In this document: positions 1-7,913 of the stretch, in pieces
Numbering within the stretch: position 1 is the first letter of the stretch
Layout: the number at the start of each line of letters is the position of its first letter
Assembly: GCA_020345785.1 (NCBI GenBank)
Contig: CP070771.1
Coordinates: 122,550 to 143,807 of the forward strand
DNA: 21,258 nt
Reading direction: 5' to 3'
Source of the DNA: Desulfobacterales bacterium
GTDB taxonomy: Bacteria > Desulfobacterota > Desulfobacteria > Desulfobacterales > JAFDCJ01
The notes under the pieces: model-generated
What the model was told of the DNA's origin: nothing
Seen by the model: the letters and a program-made list of their open reading frames with translations, nothing else
Database searches by the model: none
Translations under genes and position numbers: made by a program

Positions 1-2
1 CC

Positions 3-308
3 ATGTCCATCGAGGTGATGATAAGACGAACAATCAAACAAGGACCCCAGGCCAGGCAACTGGTTCCGCTTATTTTACAGCTCAGAGCGCTGGCCACCTA
101 TCAGTCGGGTTACATATCCGGCAGGACTTTATACAATGTGGAGAATCCGGAAGACTGCCTGGTCGTCAGTGAATGGCAATCGCTGGAGGATTGGTATAAC
201 TGGATGAAAAGCCCGCAAAGAAAGGAGATCCAGGATAAAATTGACGTTCTGTCCGGCGGGCAGACCGAATACAGCATTTATGCACCCATGGTCGGAAAAG
301 AGAGCTGA
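3..308 (+). CDS. Antibiotic biosynthesis monooxygenase (ABM)-fold small protein
   Basis: A 101-residue protein with the size and pattern of single-domain ABM (dimeric alpha-beta barrel) proteins: an N-terminal beta strand (IEVMIRRTIKQG), a helix rich in Leu (QLVPLILQLRALA), then the QSGYISGRTL and VVSEWQSLEDWYNWMKS segments usual for the family. Members range from heme- or quinol-acting monooxygenases to proteins of unknown role, so no substrate is assigned. The ATG two bases into the window fits the usual N-terminus of the family, so the gene is probably complete, but its ribosome binding site lies outside the window. It stands 172 bases before the DUF362 gene on the same strand. No link to the large operon is evident. 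Confidence 0.8.
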   Translation: MSIEVMIRRTIKQGPQARQLVPLILQLRALATYQSGYISGRTLYNVENPEDCLVVSEWQSLEDWYNWMKSPQRKEIQDKIDVLSGGQTEYSIYAPMVGKES

Positions 309-348
309 ACGCTGACTATTTTAAAATGGATATTATCCTTTATGAATC

Positions 349-380
349 AACATTCCAGTATTCCACTATTCTATTATTCC
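349..380. repeat. Degenerate ATTCC-type tandem repeat
   Basis: A short stretch in the gap between the ABM gene and the DUF362 gene repeats an ATTCC-like unit (cattcca, tattcca, tattcta, tattcca) with period 7 to 8. It is AT-rich and low in complexity. Short ATTCCA/CTGGAT arrays of this type are my recollection from deltaproteobacterial intergenic DNA, not something this window can prove. The rest of the gap (309-480) shows no gene and no convincing promoter. Confidence 0.4.
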
Positions 381-480
381 ATGATCGTGGCAAGAATCCA
401 GGTCGGAAAAAACATCACATGCTTTCAATAAGTTGTAGAAATTCCGAAATGAAAACTTAATTATCGAGGGATACCGAAAA

Positions 481-1488
481 ATGAGTATATCAACATCAGG
501 CATCACCCGCAGGGAATTTATAAAATATTCCGGTGCCGTCGGCGGAACCTTAATATTCGGCGGACCAGGAGGTCTAGCGATGGAAAATTCCAATAAAAGT
601 AAAGTGGCACTTGTCAGCACCCAGGATCGCAAAATCGGCGTCGCATCATCCATTCAGGCGCTGGGGATGCATCCGGTGAAGAACAAAGACGTTCTCATTA
701 AACCCAATTTCAATACGGCCGACCATGTGCCGGGGTCCACCCACAACGACACCCTGGTGGCCCTGATCGAAGAGATCTGGAAGATGGGTGCCAAAACGGT
801 GCGCCTGGGTGAGCGCAGCTATCCGCTGACCCGCGAAGTCATGGCGCAAAAAGGGGTTATACCGCTGCTGGCAAAGCTGGATGTCGGCATCGTGGATTTC
901 GACGATCTGCCCGAAAAGGATTGGGTCAAGGTGGACGCCGAGAAATCTCACTGGCGGGACGGATTTCGGGTGGCCCGGCCGATTCTGGAAAGCGAATGTC
1001 TGATTTCCACATGTTGCCTTAAAACACACCAGTTCGGCGGGGTGTTTACCATGTCATTAAAAAATCACGTGGGCGTGGTTCCCACGACCCGGCACGGCTA
1101 CGACTATATGAGGGAGCTGCACTCATCGCCCCACCAGCGCCGGCTGATTGCCGAAATAAACGCCCCATTCAAGCCGGATCTTGTCGTGCTGGACGGCATC
1201 GAGGCTTTTGTGGACGGCGGTCCGGCCAACGGCAAAAGAGCCAACGGCAATGTCTTTTTGGCGTCCGCCGATCGGGTGGCGATCGATGCCGTCGGTGTGG
1301 CGATTTTAAAATCGCTGGGCAGCAATGCCAGGATCATGAACACCAGGATTTTCGAGCAGGAGCAGATTGCCCGGGCCGTGGATTTAGGGCTGGGTGCATC
1401 CTCTCCCTCGGACATCGATCTGATACCGGCTGATGACGCAAGCCGAGAATACCGTGATCGGATTGTCGCGATACTGGGTGAGGGCTGA
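481..1488 (+). CDS. DUF362 domain protein with twin-arginine signal
   Basis: A 335-residue protein. The N-terminus carries a twin-arginine motif, TRREFIK at residues 9-15, followed by a Gly-rich hydrophobic stretch to about residue 33, so export of a folded, possibly cofactor-bearing protein by the TAT system is likely. The body has DUF362 family features: DVLIKPNFN near residue 70-78, a central SECLISTCCLKTH (171-183) with MSLKNHVG (191-198), and PDLVVLDGIEAF with ASADRVAIDAVG near residues 232-272. Its TCCLKTH segment has two adjacent Cys, but there is no ferredoxin-like CxxCxxC motif, unlike some DUF362 proteins. The start is supported by GAGGG at 466-470. DUF362 has no settled biochemical role. 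The gene converges with the regulator on the other strand, with 19 bases between the stops and no obvious terminator hairpin. Confidence 0.85.
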   Translation: MSISTSGITRREFIKYSGAVGGTLIFGGPGGLAMENSNKSKVALVSTQDRKIGVASSIQALGMHPVKNKDVLIKPNFNTADHVPGSTHNDTLVALIEEIWKMGAKTVRLGERSYPLTREVMAQKGVIPLLAKLDVGIVDFDDLPEKDWVKVDAEKSHWRDGFRVARPILESECLISTCCLKTHQFGGVFTMSLKNHVGVVPTTRHGYDYMRELHSSPHQRRLIAEINAPFKPDLVVLDGIEAFVDGGPANGKRANGNVFLASADRVAIDAVGVAILKSLGSNARIMNTRIFEQEQIARAVDLGLGASSPSDIDLIPADDASREYRDRIVAILGEG

Positions 1489-1507
1489 AGGGAAAGAAGA
1501 TAACCGT

Positions 1508-4500
1508 TTATGAATATGCGTCAACAGAATTCGCTCTTTTTTTGGGTATATTTTTGGGTCGATGGATACCCATCTTCTTCATCCTGAATGTCAAGGTGGA
1601 GGGATGAATATCCAGCAGTTCAGCCGCACCTCCCGGACCTCGAATTTTCCATCCTGTTTTATTAACCGCCCACAGGATATGCCGCCTTTCGTTTTCTTCA
1701 AGCGTAGCATTTCTGCCGGCGTCGCAATAGGACTTGGAATATAAATTCAGCTCAGGGACCTTAAATTTGGTTCCGGAACTCAATATGGTGCCTCTTTCTA
1801 TGATATTTTCAAGCTCTCTGACATTTCCTGGCCATTCGTATTGTATCAGCCGGTTCATTTCCTCATCGGGGATTACTTTCAGCAGCTTTCGCATTTTGGT
1901 GCTGTATATTTTTAAGAAATAATAAGCCAGAAGCGGGATATCCTCCTTTCTCTCACGCAGAGGCGGAACGTAGATGGGAAAAACATTCAACCGATAATAG
2001 AGGTCGGCCCGGAATTCTCCCTGGTCGATCAGCTTTTGAAGATCCTGATTGGTAGCTACCAGGAGGCGGAAGTCGGACCGTATGGTTTCACTACCGCCGA
2101 CCCGCTCAAACTCCTTGAATTGGAGCACCTGCAGCAGCCGGATTTGAATATCTAAAGAAAGTTCTCCAACTTCGTCCAGAAAAAGCGTACCGGAGTCTGC
2201 CAGCTCAAACCGGCCCACTCGCCTGGAAATTGCACCGGTGAAAGCGCCCTTTTCATGACCGAACAATTCGCTGGAAATGAGGCTTTCCGGGTATGAACTG
2301 CAATTTAGACGAATAAACGGCTTGTCTCCGCGATCGCTGAGCCGATGGATAGCCCTGGCCATCAGTTCTTTGCCCACGCCGGTTTCCCCTAAAATAAGGA
2401 CCGTCGTATCGGTCTTGGCTACCTGGTTGACCTGCACCAGCACATTTTTTATGATCGTACTTTCCCCGACAATATCTTCGAAATGCAGGCTTTCCTGATG
2501 TTCTTCCTCGTAATACTGCTTCTCTTCCTGAAGTTTTTCGTTCAACCGTTGGACCTCTTCGCAGGCCCTGACCTTCTCAAGAGCAAACCCGGCAAAGGTC
2601 GCAAAATAAGCAAGCAGCTCTAAGTCGGATTCTTTAAAGGCGCTGCACAGAAAGCAATTGTCGTGGTAGAGAACCCCGATCACCCTATCCTGAAGAATCA
2701 TCGGCACGCAGATTTTCGATCGAATGACTTCATTTGGGGTGGCGCAAGTCTTGGCCTGTGAATTGATTTCCTCAACGCGCCCTTTTCCTGTATCGGCTAC
2801 CTCCTGTATCAACTTCATGCTTGATTCAAAGCTTGGATTGTAAATCTGGTCCATGGTGAGATTCTTCGAAGCTCTCAGCTGTAATTTGGAACCGCCTGCA
2901 TTGTCCTCCAGCAAAAAAATAGCTCCCCGTTCCGCACCGGTTATGCGATTGACAGTCGATATAATCTGTTGGACCAGTTCCTTGTCATTGCGTATGGTAA
3001 CCACTTCCCGACCCAGCATTAGTATTTCTTTGAACAGTCTTTCATTGTGGTGCTGCGTTTTAACCAGCGACCTGAGGTCATCCGGAAAAAGTTTGTCGCT
3101 GAATGTCGACAGAATTTGATACCCATTTTGGGCCGCCTTTTCGGCCTTTTTTGGGTTGTCGAGCGATAGATGCAACCTAGCCGATTCGATTAAGGATCGG
3201 GCCAACTGGATTTCGTGGCCGGACTCTTCCAGGCATTTGATCGAGGTGTTGATAGAATTTATCAGCTTTTCAGGAGGCATTCCCTCTTTCCTTTGAAGCA
3301 GTACTTTGAACCTATAGGCGACGCCTCGCATGAATATATTGTCATTTCGTATCATTTGGCGGAGAACCTTTTCAAACGACAGGCCGGAAATCCGGGGAAA
3401 GTTGCCTTCCTCCATCAACCACAGGATTGCCAGCAAATAAGGATAAGGCTGCACGGATATCTTGACGTCCTCACGCAAAGAGAGAAATTCTTTTAAATAT
3501 TTAACTGCCTTGTCATTCTCACCTTTCAGACAATAACCGTAAGCAAAGAGCAGCTTGCTGGATATCAGAACAAGATTGTTGGCGCCTAGGGATGCCTCTT
3601 TTGATGCAGTTTCAAAATATTGAAGCGCTCGGTCTGTTTCTCCGATCTCAAACATTACTTTGCCAATGTTTAGACTCGCTCTGGCGGCGGCGAAAAAATT
3701 ATCTTTATCCGCGCAATATTCATGAATTGAGTTGAGCAGGCCCAGACCCTGGGTGATTTGTCCGGTCAGGCAGTAACAGTAAGCCGCTAATGATGCCGCA
3801 ATCAAAGGATAGTTGCCCTTGGGATATTTTTCTACATCCGGGACCGATTTATCATAACTTTCAACAACCTCTCGAAAGCGACCCTGCCAGTAGAGAAAAA
3901 ACGAGCTAAATGTCTTGGCCGAACGCAGGAGTTTGGGGTCATCCAGCTTTTTGGCGATGTTCCATCCTTGACCAAAATGCTTCAAGGCACTCTTATATTT
4001 TGATAGAAGCCATTTGTTTTTTGCAATGTGCATTTCAAGCAGGGATTCACAAGAGTGCTTATTCCATTTCTTGGCCCGCCTCAGGGCGTCATGCAAATAA
4101 TCAAGAATCTTTTCGGTATCGTCGCTGCCGATTGATATTTTGGAGTATCTGACGGCAGCTTGAACAAAGATGAAATCGATATTTTCGCCATGCAGGTCGG
4201 TCAGTTCAGCAAGAATCTTTTTGTAGCATTGAAGGGCTTCTTCATTGCGAAAGTTTTTCAGGTGGATATCGCCTGCCCGCAACAGCCACCGGGAATTTTC
4301 AAAATTGTTGGGGATCTGCAGCAAGTGCGGGGCCAATGTCAGCGCTTTGTGCCCGTCATCCGGAAATTCGCGCATAAGAAGATCAGCAACATGGCGATGG
4401 CCCTGTTCCCTTTCTGCCGGGCTCATATGCTCAAGCAACTCTTTGCGGCGTTCGGTATTAAATGTGTAAATACCGGCGGCTTTTTTCAGTAAAACGCCTT

Positions 4501-4666
4501 TTTGGATTTCTTCCTCCAGAATTTCCAGGGTGTCGGAGATTTTTCTATTCATCAATTCAACTGCCCAGTCGATTGAAAATTCTTTTTCAAACAAAGCTAT
4601 CGGATAGAGAGGATGTCTGTTGTTTGCGATCTGGGCCGGTAGGGAAGGGGTGGATAGAGGATTCAT
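1508..4666 (-). CDS. Sigma-54-dependent transcriptional activator (TPR-GAF-AAA+-Fis)
   Basis: A 1052-residue enhancer-binding protein. Residues about 20-80 resemble a winged helix, 120-540 form TPR-like helical repeats, about 560-695 a GAF domain, 700-725 a short coiled coil, and 730-965 the AAA+ domain. The last has Walker A GETGVGKE (760-767), the sigma-54 contact loop GAFTGA (807-812), Walker B GTLFLDEVGEL (826-836) and WPGNVREL (945-952). A Fis-type helix-turn-helix follows (about 988-1035) ending in TLTFRMKKMGI, as in FhlA-type regulators. There is no phosphoacceptor receiver domain, so control is probably by ligand binding to GAF or protein contact through the TPRs. The ATG has AAAGGA 6 bases upstream and an in-frame TGA 18 bases upstream, so the N-terminus is real. 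It is divergent from the liv operon, whose upstream region has a sigma-54 promoter, so it is the likely operon activator. Confidence 0.93.
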   Translation of the reverse strand: MNPLSTPSLPAQIANNRHPLYPIALFEKEFSIDWAVELMNRKISDTLEILEEEIQKGVLLKKAAGIYTFNTERRKELLEHMSPAEREQGHRHVADLLMREFPDDGHKALTLAPHLLQIPNNFENSRWLLRAGDIHLKNFRNEEALQCYKKILAELTDLHGENIDFIFVQAAVRYSKISIGSDDTEKILDYLHDALRRAKKWNKHSCESLLEMHIAKNKWLLSKYKSALKHFGQGWNIAKKLDDPKLLRSAKTFSSFFLYWQGRFREVVESYDKSVPDVEKYPKGNYPLIAASLAAYCYCLTGQITQGLGLLNSIHEYCADKDNFFAAARASLNIGKVMFEIGETDRALQYFETASKEASLGANNLVLISSKLLFAYGYCLKGENDKAVKYLKEFLSLREDVKISVQPYPYLLAILWLMEEGNFPRISGLSFEKVLRQMIRNDNIFMRGVAYRFKVLLQRKEGMPPEKLINSINTSIKCLEESGHEIQLARSLIESARLHLSLDNPKKAEKAAQNGYQILSTFSDKLFPDDLRSLVKTQHHNERLFKEILMLGREVVTIRNDKELVQQIISTVNRITGAERGAIFLLEDNAGGSKLQLRASKNLTMDQIYNPSFESSMKLIQEVADTGKGRVEEINSQAKTCATPNEVIRSKICVPMILQDRVIGVLYHDNCFLCSAFKESDLELLAYFATFAGFALEKVRACEEVQRLNEKLQEEKQYYEEEHQESLHFEDIVGESTIIKNVLVQVNQVAKTDTTVLILGETGVGKELMARAIHRLSDRGDKPFIRLNCSSYPESLISSELFGHEKGAFTGAISRRVGRFELADSGTLFLDEVGELSLDIQIRLLQVLQFKEFERVGGSETIRSDFRLLVATNQDLQKLIDQGEFRADLYYRLNVFPIYVPPLRERKEDIPLLAYYFLKIYSTKMRKLLKVIPDEEMNRLIQYEWPGNVRELENIIERGTILSSGTKFKVPELNLYSKSYCDAGRNATLEENERRHILWAVNKTGWKIRGPGGAAELLDIHPSTLTFRMKKMGIHRPKNIPKKRANSVDAYS

Positions 4667-4725
4667 GGTGCGTCCTTTCTTTCAGGTTCGCATCACCATA
4701 CGACGAACGGAATTCAATTTCAAGA

Positions 4726-4772
4726 GTTACGATCAAAATTTAAATCTTAAAGTGCAATATGTTGAGCGTAAC
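4726..4772. promoter_or_regulatory. Candidate activator-binding inverted repeat
   Basis: gttacgatc at 4726-4734 is the inverted complement, with one mismatch, of gagcgtaac at 4764-4772 (centre to centre 38 bases). It lies about 70-115 bases upstream of the -24/-12 promoter, a usual distance for a sigma-54 enhancer site. The link to the neighbouring regulator is inferred from position only. Confidence 0.3.
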
Positions 4773-4839
4773 GATTGACCGGTATCTGATGAATATCTCC
4801 AACTTATTGTAATCAGAGCAAATTTTTAAGTATAAATAT

Positions 4840-4858
4840 TCGGCATATCTCTTGCTTC
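4840..4858 (+). promoter_or_regulatory. Sigma-54 (-24/-12) promoter for the liv operon
   Basis: The sequence GGCATATCTCTTGC at 4842-4855 has the invariant GG and GC elements separated by exactly ten bases, and keeps GGCA and TTGC of the consensus TGGCAC-N5-TTGC. It points toward livG, in the region divergent from a gene for a sigma-54 activator. Start of transcription is expected near 4866-4868. Not tested; based on sequence and context. Confidence 0.7.
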
Positions 4859-4939
4859 ATTTTGAAATAATAAGGTCGTTTGGTGCTGCTTTTTTGCGGT
4901 TAAACTACGGACATCGGATTGATCAGACCACATATCCTC

Positions 4940-5018
4940 AAGTTGCATAAAATGTTTTCTTGGATTTTGGCCGTTGCGATAAAAATCGTTGGAAATATGA
5001 CGTGATCCTGGATGCTGG
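4940..5018. repeat. Dispersed 79-base repeat, left copy
   Basis: Matches 21171-21249 in the same orientation at 69 of 79 positions without gaps. Two perfect blocks stand out: one of about 19 bases (aaaatgttttcttggattt, from 4949) and one of 20 bases (aatatgacgtgatcctggat, 4994-5013). It ends in CTGGAT-type units (cctggatgctggat). It lies inside the presumed 5' leader of the liv operon. Confidence 0.85.
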
Positions 5019-5064
5019 ATGTTTCCGGCTCATACCCGCAGCGCATTTCTGAATATCCAGCATC
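5011..5064. repeat. Inverted repeat (hairpin) in the livG leader
   Basis: gatgctggat at 5011-5020 is perfectly complementary to atccagcatc at 5055-5064. With two G-U pairs the stem extends to 14 pairs (5011-5024 with 5051-5064) around a 26-base loop. There is no T-run after it, so it is not a typical terminator. It begins at the end of the left 79-base repeat and may be part of that element. Confidence 0.6.
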
Positions 5065-5156
5065 GTCCCAGTAAAATCGACTGTCTTATTTATACCCCAC
5101 ATGAAGAGAAAAACAGATTTATGCAACGCGAATAAAACCGGACTGAGAGAATTGCG

Positions 5157-5933
5157 GTGAACAATGAGAAATACCCGATATTAAGATGTGAAGAAGTCAG
5201 TCTCCAATTCGGAGGGCTCAGTGCACTTTCCGATATCAGTTTTGAGGTAGAAGCGGGTGAATTGTTGAGCATTATCGGCCCGAACGGAGCAGGGAAGACC
5301 TGTCTGATCAACAGTATCACTGGTTTTTACAAGCCGTCGAGCGGCATAATTTATTATGAGCAGCTGCCGCTGACGGACCTGCCGCCTTATAAAATAGCAA
5401 AATCAGGTATTGCCAGAACCTTTCAGAACATAGAGCTTTTCACCGGCTTGACGGTTCTGGATAATCTGCTGGCGGCACGCCATATGTTTTTAAAACCCAA
5501 TCTTTTCACCAGCGCCCTCTATTTCGGTCGGGCTCAAAGGCGGGAAATCAGAGAACGAGAATTTGTAGAGAACATCATCGATTTCCTGGAAATTCAATCG
5601 ATTCGACACGTTGAAGTGGGAAGCCTTCCGTACGGACTCCGTAAAAGGGTGGAATTGGGCAGAGCACTGGCTTTGGAACCTAGAATCATTTTGCTGGATG
5701 AGCCGACGGCGGGCATGAATGTGGAAGAAAAAGAGGATATGGTTCGATTTACCCTGGATGTGCTGGAGGAGACGAACGCAACAATTATACTCATAGAGCA
5801 TGACATGGACATTGTGATGGATATATCCGACCGAATCATCGTATTTGATTTCGGCGTCAAAATCGCCGAAGGTACTCCCCTTGAAATCAAGCAAAATGAA
5901 AAAGTTATAAAAGCATATCTGGGTGAGAAATAG
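5157..5933 (+). CDS. livG: Branched-chain-type ABC transporter ATP-binding protein LivG
   Basis: A 258-residue ATPase of the HAAT (branched-chain amino acid) importer class. Seen: Walker A GPNGAGKT (41-48), Q-loop Q90 in ARTFQNIELF, Walker B IILLDEPTAG (177-186) and the H-loop EHDMD (H215). The signature segment reads LPYGLRKRVELGRAL (157-171) instead of LSGGQ, a departure seen in LivG relatives. The GTG start is preceded by GAGAGA six bases upstream, and no in-frame ATG fits better. It is the first gene of the unit, and the acyl-CoA ligase gene follows after 8 bases. Its partner ATPase is LivF, two genes downstream; the two should form the cytoplasmic motor for LivH and LivM. Confidence 0.93.
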   Translation: MNNEKYPILRCEEVSLQFGGLSALSDISFEVEAGELLSIIGPNGAGKTCLINSITGFYKPSSGIIYYEQLPLTDLPPYKIAKSGIARTFQNIELFTGLTVLDNLLAARHMFLKPNLFTSALYFGRAQRREIREREFVENIIDFLEIQSIRHVEVGSLPYGLRKRVELGRALALEPRIILLDEPTAGMNVEEKEDMVRFTLDVLEETNATIILIEHDMDIVMDISDRIIVFDFGVKIAEGTPLEIKQNEKVIKAYLGEK

Positions 5934-5941
5934 AGGATCTC

Positions 5942-7837
5942 ATGATGTCGGAGCTCGACACCTATCCAAAATATTTAATCCGCAACAATCAAATTTGGGG
6001 CAGCGAGGTTGCAATCCGCAGAAAGCGTTTCGGGATCTGGCAGACGTATACGTGGCATGATTTCTACCAGCAAGCCAAATTAGCCGGCCTTGGTCTATTA
6101 GCAACCGGATTAAAGCCCGGGGAGAAAGTCGCCATCATCGGCGACGACGAACCCGAAGGTATGTGGGCGGAATGCGCCGTTCAGGCAGTGGGCGGAATCG
6201 TGGTGGCGCTCTGGAGTGATTCGATAGCCTCCGAGGCGGCCTATATCATCAACCATTCGGACGCCGAGTATGCTTTGGCCGAGGATCAGGAACAAGTCGA
6301 CAAGCTTCTTGAGATAAAATCCGAGATTCCGAAAGTCAAAAAAATCATTTATTGGGACCCGAAAGGAATGCGCAAATATGACGATCCGCTCTTACTCAGC
6401 TTCGAATCTTTAAAAGAAATAGGAGCGGATTACGAGCGGTCTCACCAGGGCATCTTTGAACAATTGATCGCTGAAAGAAATGGCGATGACATCGCAGTGC
6501 TTTGCTACACTTCTGGAACGACGAGCTTGCCCAAAGGGGCGATGATAACAAGTAAGGCCATCATCCATTCCGCCAAAACCATGCATGAATTTGTCGACCT
6601 CAAGCTGGGCGATGATGTCTTTTCCACCTTTGCGGCCGCGTCAATTTTTCACCACTGGTTTCTCGGCTTTCTCTATCTGAAGGGGGTCATCATCAACATG
6701 CCCGAAGAGCCTGAAACCATTATGCAGGATTACAGGGAGATTGCGCCGAAATTTATGCTCCTGGCGCCGCGCCAGTGGCAGAGTCTGGTTTCAAATACCC
6801 AGATACGGGTCAATGACGGAGGATTTTTAAAACGGTCTGTATATGGGGTTTTTTTGAATATCGGCTACCGGATGGTGGCATATCATGCGGCCTGCCGTAA
6901 GCCGCCCGTCCACTGGAAGCTGCTATATAAGTTGGGCGAATCCCTGGTCTACCGGCCGTTGCGGGACAAACTCGGTCTAACCAACACGCGCTATCCGGCC
7001 ACGGGCAGCGCCTTTCTCAGCCCGGATTTCTTTAAATTTTTTCATGCCATCGGTCTGAATCTTATCCAGTGCTACGGCAGCACGGAAGCCGGTTTTGTCA
7101 GCAGTCATCAACAGCACGATATCAACGTCGACAGCGTGGGCTGTGCGGGGTGTGATGTAAAGGTTCAGGTGACGGACGACCAGGAGATCCTTGTGGGCGG
7201 CGGCGGCATTTTTTGTGGATATTATAAAGATGAATGCCAAACAGCAGAGGTTATGAAAGATGGCTGGTTTTATACGGGAGATGCTGCTTATATAGACCAA
7301 AACGAACATATTTATTACCAGGACCGGATAAAAAACCTCGAAGAGCTCAGCAGCGGTTATAAGTACGCACCTGCTTACATAGAGGGTAAATTGCAGTTCA
7401 GCAAATATATCACGGATGCCATGCTCGTCGGCGGAAGCAATCGGGATTATACTTCGGCCGTCATCGCTATCAATTTCGATACCATCGGAAAGTGGGCGGA
7501 GGAAAATCATATTCCATACACCACCTTCGTCGCTCTTTCCCAGATGAAGGAGGTTGGTGAGCTGATAAAAGAGGATATCCGCGGGGTGAACAAAACCATC
7601 CCGGAAGAAACAAGATTAAGAAAGTTCGTATTACTCCATAAGGAGTTTGATCCCGACGACGCGGAACTCACCAGGACGAGAAAACTGAGGCGCTCATTTC
7701 TTCAGGACCGTTACAAGGATCTGATCGATGCGATTTACAATGACGTTGAGGAAATGCCGGTGGAAGCAGACGTAAAATACAGGGACGGCAGAACGGGTAA
7801 GGTAAAGACCAACATCAGGATCTGGACGGTGGATTAG
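5942..7837 (+). CDS. AMP-forming acyl-CoA synthetase (long-chain FadD/FAA1-like)
   Basis: A 631-residue ANL-superfamily ligase that should activate a carboxylic acid to its CoA thioester through an acyl-adenylate. Motifs seen: P-loop YTSGTTSLPKG (189-199), YGSTEAG (378-384), GWFYTGD (441-447), hinge DRIKNLEELSSG (461-472), and the C-terminal lysine region ELTRTRKLRR with K581 as candidate catalytic lysine. Length and the large insertions match the long-chain/bubblegum-like group more than short aryl-CoA ligases, but substrate length cannot be read from this. SD AGAGGA overlaps the livG stop; a second ATG three bases on is an equal alternative. Its place between the two ATPase genes of an importer suggests that it traps the imported acid as CoA ester. 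Confidence 0.9.
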   Translation: MMSELDTYPKYLIRNNQIWGSEVAIRRKRFGIWQTYTWHDFYQQAKLAGLGLLATGLKPGEKVAIIGDDEPEGMWAECAVQAVGGIVVALWSDSIASEAAYIINHSDAEYALAEDQEQVDKLLEIKSEIPKVKKIIYWDPKGMRKYDDPLLLSFESLKEIGADYERSHQGIFEQLIAERNGDDIAVLCYTSGTTSLPKGAMITSKAIIHSAKTMHEFVDLKLGDDVFSTFAAASIFHHWFLGFLYLKGVIINMPEEPETIMQDYREIAPKFMLLAPRQWQSLVSNTQIRVNDGGFLKRSVYGVFLNIGYRMVAYHAACRKPPVHWKLLYKLGESLVYRPLRDKLGLTNTRYPATGSAFLSPDFFKFFHAIGLNLIQCYGSTEAGFVSSHQQHDINVDSVGCAGCDVKVQVTDDQEILVGGGGIFCGYYKDECQTAEVMKDGWFYTGDAAYIDQNEHIYYQDRIKNLEELSSGYKYAPAYIEGKLQFSKYITDAMLVGGSNRDYTSAVIAINFDTIGKWAEENHIPYTTFVALSQMKEVGELIKEDIRGVNKTIPEETRLRKFVLLHKEFDPDDAELTRTRKLRRSFLQDRYKDLIDAIYNDVEEMPVEADVKYRDGRTGKVKTNIRIWTVD

Positions 7838-7913
7838 CAAGCGGTCGAAAGCAGGCGTCTACCTGTCGGCAGGAAGCCGGAATATTCCCTGGTCCAAAGA
7901 AAGCAAGAGAAAA

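Larger units (their letters stand above)
4667..5156. other. Divergent intergenic region, regulator / liv operon
   Basis: 490 AT-rich bases with no credible gene. From left to right it holds the regulator's ribosome binding site, an imperfect inverted repeat that could be an activator site, a -24/-12 promoter facing livG, one copy of a 79-base dispersed repeat, and a hairpin-forming segment. If transcription starts near 4867, the mRNA leader before livG is about 290 bases. A 19-codon frame (5101-5160, ATG to TGA) ends overlapping the livG GTG, but it has no visible Shine-Dalgarno and is not called a gene. Confidence 0.7.

Noticed and set aside
366..440. Possible third, inverted copy of the 79-base repeat (aatcca, aaaacat, atgc strings in the right order)
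   Set aside because: Likeness is limited to a few short AT-rich strings with gaps of several bases; it is not better than chance for such sequence.
4882..4897. Second -24/-12-like promoter (ggtgctgcttttttgc)
   Set aside because: The GG and GC elements are 12 bases apart; sigma-54 promoters need 10.
4938..5126. 62-codon frame on the minus strand across the repeat
   Set aside because: It crosses the repeat and hairpin, has no ribosome site and no family-like sequence.
5101..5160. 19-codon frame ending in the livG GTG start (GTGA overlap)
   Set aside because: No Shine-Dalgarno and no recognisable peptide; not enough to call a leader gene.
5157..5933. LivG as a broken ATPase because the signature is LPYGL and not LSGGQ
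   Set aside because: Walker A, Walker B, Q-loop and H-loop are intact, and LivG relatives tolerate this change.
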